NCBI RefSeq assembly: GCF_012273895.1
Contig: NC_052116.1
Location: 9,548,001 to 9,612,000, forward strand
Source: Zerene cesonia
Taxonomy: Eukaryota > Arthropoda > Insecta > Lepidoptera > Pieridae
Direction of reading: 5' to 3'
Length of the DNA stretch: 64,000 bases
A program made the position numbers and the translations under genes. Below, one piece after another: positions 58,126 through 64,000 of this stretch; the first letter of the stretch is position 1; each line of letters starts with the position of its first letter. The notes beneath the pieces were generated by a model. The model was not told where the DNA came from. It saw only the letters and a program-made list of their open reading frames with translations, and searched no databases.

Positions 58126-61100
58126 TACACTATGCCTTTATTTATACGAGTTAAGATTGAAATAAATCTTTTATTTAGCACTTTGTCACGATGTCAATAG
58201 TCAATATGATCGATCGATAGCATTTGGAAAGTCATGTCGAATTCGCATATTTTTATTTATGATCTATCATTACTTTTAAATAAATAAATATGCATTTCAA
58301 ATTTTCACACAGTTAATTGTGCCGCCCGCAGCCCAATAAAATAAAAAAAAACTTTATAAATACAAGGTGAAGTTTTAATTATCCAGAGACAACTTGAATT
58401 TGTGTTTATTTCGTACTTTATTTAAATTCGCTGTGCTAATATTAGTTTTAGGAGTAGGTAAGCTAGAAGAATGTTCAAAAATACGTTTTTATAATTTAAA
58501 ACAAATCAAATATATGTGCTTATATAAGTAATGTCTCTCTGCTTCAAATTACTCCAAATTTTTTGATAGGAACTTCACGAGACCTTATTCTCCAAAATTA
58601 GTTCTACCAATTTCTACTAAGAAAAACAAAATTAAATTTACTGTAGATTCAATTCCTACAATACGACTATTTAAATTTCTGACAGCGACTTCGATCGCTT
58701 GGGCTACTAAATTTTTATAAGAGGAAGCATGATTCTTTTTAGGAATTAAAATACCTACGTGTAATATCTCGTCAACTGTTTTTATTTCGACAAAAATCTA
58801 CGATTAAACTCTCATCATTTAATCGCATGTTCGCAATATTTGTTTTATCCTCCACTTATCATAGTTTTTTAATGAAATAAATTAAAGACTAGTAATGATC
58901 CAGACTATTCCTTAAATAGGACATTACTTCATCACTTAAAATGCACAAATGTCAGACGTTTGCAGTAACAGATACACTAAAAATATTACAAAAACGGAAA
59001 CATACATCAGTTCCTGTCACTATTTCTCACGAACTTCACTCTTAATAATAACACGTAGGTCGATAAATATTTAATTTGGATCCGATATGGAAGCAACAAA
59101 CTTTCCCCCACAATGCTCAATGCACGGATAATAATGAGAAATACAGTGGAGATTCCCATTAATTACTTATTACATACATACTACAGATCTATATTATTAC
59201 TCTTGTGGTACGCCGCACGATGGATGTGTTTTATATGAAAACGAAAACTATTTTTACGGTATGTTAAATGATTTATAAAGAGTTAATTGCTGGCTTGCTG
59301 GTGGGATAATTAAAATAATCAGTCGAGTCTTCGTCTAGATTCTAGATTAAGTAATTATGATGCGCTTCTTTCAGTTTCCTAATCTTTTACGGTTTACAGT
59401 TTAATATATTTTGTTAAGTTAAATATAAATTGTGATCTTAATTTACTCGGCTTTTGGCTGTCTTTTGTTGACATAACGGTCATTAAATTGCTGTCAGAAG
59501 ATTGAGAATTATCTGCTTGGTGGAGAGCAATTTATCTTTTAGAAGAAAAATCACTCGCAGTGTCATTAATAACCCAAAGAAGGAGAATAATAAATTATTT
59601 AAAAGATATAAATTTAGCGGGCTTCCGGTACATTTAATTCGTAATAGTCAATTTTTAAAACAATGAATGTCATGATCGTAAAGTTATAAATCAAACTTAA
59701 TATTGAACATTTTGTAACGTAGCTTTCCGAGGAAGTTAATATATAGTTCATTAATTTACTCATTAAATATTTACACTACTTAAAAAAAAAGCGCCCAGGG
59801 GTTTAAAATTTGGACACCAAAGAGTTTGTTATTTATGCCTACTTATCACTTATTCTCAGTTCACTAAAGTGCACTAAATAAAAATGAAGCTACTCGCCGT
59901 TATTTTGTTTTGAGTAGTATGTGCAGACAAGAGTCAAATTCGTAGACGTAGCTATATCAACACTGACAGTCCAGTCGAAAATTTGTATAGTAATTTGGGT
60001 CTAGAGAACAGTTAACAAACAAATTAAAGCCTACAAAGTACCTATGTTATGTAGCCTATTTGACATGACATACCCTCGTCGACCTACATCGCTTAAGTGA
60101 GCGAGAAGTCTTATGTATTTACTCTTTGAAATTAAGGCCTCAAGTATATGTAAATAATATTGAAACACGCTGTTCTAATATTTATAATTCATGATTATTA
60201 CTTGTACTTTAAGTGGTATTATGGCGTGATTAAATTGTGTAATGATATAAAAAAAAATTAACTCGAATTTAACCTAAGCATTAACGACGTTTTAATGAAC
60301 TTATAGCGTGATTTATTCATTGTATGATCTAACCCAACCTTTCGAATAAAGCGAGCGTGGTCACGGCAGATAGTAAATAAATTTATCCCCGAGCCGCAAA
60401 CCCAAACTCAAACTTTACAAGCGCTCGTGAATAATAATTTTACTCCATACGAAGTTTCTTATTTCATAATAAGGTACATTATTATACAGAAAACAACTGT
60501 AGTATAAAAGGCATGTTTCTTGCTGTATCCGAGATGTGTAGCCATAATCAATCCAATGTAGTTTGTTCGACAATACAAGAAACTTGTGAGCTCGGCGCTA
60601 ATTCGCGTCATTGCTTGACAAAGGGAGCCTCGAAGTTACAAACATAAATGGTAACTCCAATTATTGCAATTTCAAGTTGTTTGTATATTGTATTCCGCTG
60701 TAATGAGAACAAACAATACGATTTTCCGATGCCACAACGTTCCAGCAAATAATAGTAACATTAGCTGTAAGATCTGCTATCTTAATGCGATACTATTTAC
60801 CTATTCAATATAATTGTTCCTATGTAATTTTTAATATTAGCTTATCTAATACAACATAAAAAATCTACTATTTATGCGAAAGTGTGTTTGTGTGTCGATT
60901 TGTGATGAGCGGAAAGCTAGTATAACCATTATTTAGTATTCTATGGTAGAACTCTAAACACAAGCACAGTTAGACAAAGAATTGCGAGTTACACAAGCAC
61001 TGTTTTTTTTGTACCGGTGATGCTAGGTGCTAGCGCGATCAAATTTCTAAAGCATGCTCAATGTGTTTTAGAATTGAAGCGGCTGTAATAAAAGGCATAC

Positions 61101-63385
61101 GTTTGGGACTGCCAATTAATGTGTACGTGACGGTGTGATGTTTTACTTTGCAAATCTTAAATACTTCTGATAATAAAAACATTCGAAAAAATTTTTGAAA
61201 TCAGTCCAGCCGTACGCATGTGATGGCGTGACCAAGGGAAACAAGGATTCTTTTTTATGTATTATTATAAGGAAAAATATTTTGTTGCCTGTTGGTACGA
61301 TTTCTTTTTCCCATTAGAAGCGATGTGCCGGCAAATGCTATATATTTTGTTTTGACTATTCCGGTGCAACCAGGAACTTATAAGTTCATGTTCAATGACG
61401 TATGAATTAAAGCTTTTTAACTTATTTAAATATTTATATTAAACATTAATGGAACGAACATTTTAACAGCTCGTCTGAGGTTAGCGTACCATAATCGATA
61501 TAACTTGTAGCATTTAACTAGGACAAAAATTTAAAGAATATATATTATAAGTATTTTTATGCTATAGAACTCAATTCAGTTATTTAAAGACGACATTTTT
61601 CTGTCTTATTACCAGTCATTACAGGACTTAAGTCTGCTAAGCAATAACCTTAAAAATCGATAGAAAGGTCTAAAAGACTAATTCATCTAGAAAAGCTGTA
61701 CAGGATTTACGTTTCACCTTTTATTGTTGTCAAAAACCTATAACTCAAGCGAACATCATTACACAACAAAAGTGAGGTATTTTAAAACCCCAGAGATTGA
61801 ATATCAACCACAGGTTTAAATTCCGCAGTGAGGAAGCTCTGGGCCGGAGGGCGTCGCGCGGCCAATTCATTACACGCTGCAAAAACTCGCCATTAAACCA
61901 GTCTCGGAAAACTTGCATGGAAGGCGGCTTTTACACGAATGTAAACACGTGGCGGTTGTCATGTTAGTTATATAGTTGATATTATAGTTGCGTCGACTAT
62001 GTTTAAACCACATACGCCAAGGTGGTGGGTCGCCTGTTGGTAAGCGACAGAGTCATTCATAAACATTTTAGCAGGGGACGCGTAAGATTCATAGAAGAAT
62101 AACAACTTTGTAAGATAGGAAAAAGAAAAAGATGGAAGAGAGAAAGAAAAGGGCTGGAGAGGAATTGAAACAATAAAGTCATAAATGGTTTTAAAATAGA
62201 TTTAAATAGATTTAATAAGCACGTTTTTTGATTTAGGAATAAATAGAGAATATGGCCTATAGCGTAATCCAGCTTATCTACAGTCCGGTTGTTTATCGTA
62301 TCTTTTGCTCACGTCAGAGAATTTATGTTACATTTGAATGTACAAAATTGTGTTATTATAGGCACAGAAAACATAATACTATACTAGTTATAGGTACGTA
62401 TTATAATTGTGCCATTCAAGCGCAGTGCGAACACGCTCGCGAGTAGGTCGCCTGTGGACAACTCTTTGAATTACAATTATTAGCGACTTGATGTAGTGTC
62501 GGTATATGAAGCTCTCGATTAAATGTTTATTTTATTGCTCTTAATTGTGTCGTCGTTAAATAGCTCATTAGTGCAGGCTAGCATTGTAATGGGCTGTTAA
62601 ACTATCTTGAAAAACATATTCTTGTAAGCTTCACATCATTACACGCCTAAGAAAGAAGCAGTATAATTGTGATATCTGATACTATAATCATAAACACGAT
62701 TTGTGTTTTTTGCTTTGTATCGATTGTCTGTGAGTAAACAATGTAATAATTAACTCAATTCCCAGGACTTTACGCTATAGGCATGATCAAAAAACATATT
62801 TCTATTTGTTCAAAAATATCTTCTACGGTTTATTTATCAGAAATTTTACGGCCAGTAGCTCAGTTAAATGAAGGATGTATATGCTCAAAGAAGTAATTAA
62901 ATAGGTTTTATATAATATAAATGTTTCGCCCCTTAAACGAGTACATAAATCGAAGTAAATGTGGCGGAAGCGTCGTAAAACAAAGAGATGTATTGGATCG
63001 AATGCTGTGGTCATTATTTCCTATGTTATACTGAGCTTATAATGCGTTTTTCTCATTTTTTTTTTCAAACGTTTCCTAGGTAAGTATTGAAAGATGATAG
63101 GTTCTTAAGCAATTATTATTGATTAATTACTTTCTGCTGAATAATTCCTTCGCTTCTTCTAATAATATATTTTAATTATTCTTGACAACTTCACATAAAT
63201 TTGAGTCTTTTACATGTATTTTTTGGCAAAATCCTATCGCCTATTTATCTACATATTTTCTATAATTAAGTATATTTGTACTGTAAAAGTTGGTTAAAAA
63301 ATCACATCTCTCATTGAACAGTGCTGCTCTGTGACCCAGCGTATAAGCGTATTTCTATCAACATTTGGTCTAACCGGGTTTTCGT
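58126..63385. other. AT-rich stretch without a supported gene
   Basis: Only repeat fragments seen: 60845-60915 ('ctatttatgcgaaagtgtgtttg'), 61165-61260 ('ttgaaatcagtccagccgtacgc') and 62015-62055 (SINE-like 'ggtgggtcgcctgttggtaagcga'). A CG-containing patch at 61830-61960 is unexplained. Confidence 0.45.
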
Positions 63386-63394
63386 TGAAACAAG

Positions 63395-63474
63395 TTAAGC
63401 TGAATTCGGCACCCGACACAGGCCGGTGTCCTCCCGGAGGAATTAGCATTCCTCTGCTTCACCGTCATTCCGAG
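63395..63474 (+). CDS. Weak candidate exon or antisense transposon end
   Basis: An 80-nt open stretch (KLNSAPDTGRCPPGG then ISIPLLHRHSE) ends at a usable donor (GAG|GTACGA) and could begin after CAAG at 63394, in phase with the donor at 57318. The acceptor lacks a good pyrimidine tract. The reverse strand contains CGGGAGGACACCGGCCTGTG, which looks to me like the 3' part of a lepidopteran retroelement, so a transposon fragment is at least as likely. Confidence 0.15.
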
Positions 63475-63789
63475 GTACGAGTGTGTTTGCGAGGAGACAT
63501 AACATTTAATTACTTATACAAATACCTATTGGTTACCATGTTCATATATATGTGTGTGTATATTTATTATAGATGTTATTTTTCTCGTTCCGCACTATAC
63601 TCTCATTATGTTACCTTTTATTTTTGCCCTGGTTGCCTGGAAGAAATCGCTTCTAAGTTATAAGGCCGTCCAACAAATTGTATTCTTTTTTTAAGCTCAT
63701 ATGGCTAAAATAAATAAGTCAATAATGCCCCGAGCCGCTTGTAAGTATGGAAATCAAGTGAATAAATAATTAAGGCACTTAATGTTCCA

Positions 63790-63895
63790 AACTACATTTT
63801 CAACCGACATCAAAAAAGGATGAGGTTCACAATTCAACTGCATTTCTTCCTTCATTTACGTCAGTAGTTCGACTGGGAAAATAGATAATTATGAT
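63790..63895 (+). repeat. RTE-like LINE tail
   Basis: CAACCGACATCAAAAAAGGA, TGAGGTTCACAATTCAACTG and TTCGACTGGGAAAATAGATA follow the same tail consensus as 55015-55085. Confidence 0.6.
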
Positions 63896-64000
63896 TCTTT
63901 TTTTGTTTAAAAGCATTCCTTTCGTTTGGTCCTATTTAAATTGGGTCTAGTTCTGATAATTTGCAGGCATTTTATTTTTATGTAGATATAATTGTTTCAT

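Noticed and set aside
62848..62880. tRNA-like GGCCAGTAGCTCAGTTAAAT
   Set aside because: Resembles a D-arm, but no T-arm (GGTTCRANTCC) or closing acceptor stem follows.
1..64000. CRISPR arrays, operons, ribosome binding sites
   Set aside because: The window is animal nuclear DNA with spliced genes; no regular spacer-repeat arrays were seen.

Overview
The window looks like nuclear DNA from a butterfly or moth (Lepidoptera). It is AT-rich, genes are split by GT-AG introns, and the decayed repeats belong to families I know from lepidopteran genomes: Helitron-like pieces ending in CAGCTAG, RTE-like tails, tRNA-like SINE pieces and a reverse-transcriptase relic. Nothing bacterial or viral was seen. 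Exon borders were read by eye, and each was accepted because reading phases match across the intron.

Layout, left to right. At 1-36 (minus) a possible start codon runs off the left edge, behind a palindromic E2F-like site. At 5816-12476 (plus) a four-exon gene encodes a 170-residue protein with four membrane segments (MARVEL-like, unnamed). At 15351-15518 (minus) lies one clean first exon of adenylosuccinate lyase, with no further exon visible. At 16612-24378 (minus) is HSDL2, a short-chain dehydrogenase fused to an SCP2 domain. Its hinge is encoded by two alternative exons that cannot both be used in frame. At 27071-49320 (minus) is the ortholog of Drosophila wide awake / vertebrate ANKFN1, with ankyrin repeats, a fibronectin III domain, a conserved middle region, a Ser-rich region and a C-terminal Ras-association domain. 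It is spread over at least 15 exons, has an 11.1 kb first intron, and is broken by two assembly gaps (30699-30875 and 33978-34977). From 49.4 to 64 kb there is no confident gene, only repeats, the wake promoter region, and a CpG-rich patch near 56.3 kb followed by weak candidate exons.

The genes do not form a functional unit; this is ordinary eukaryotic gene order. HSDL2 is expected in peroxisomes or mitochondria (lipid metabolism), ADSL in purine synthesis, and wake in clock-linked neuronal excitability. The points most worth a second look are the HSDL2 alternative hinge exons, the orphan ADSL exon, low-complexity Gly/Ala/His insertions in the Wake FN3 region, a perfect 23-bp hairpin at 3099-3150, and the uncertain 5' end of wake.
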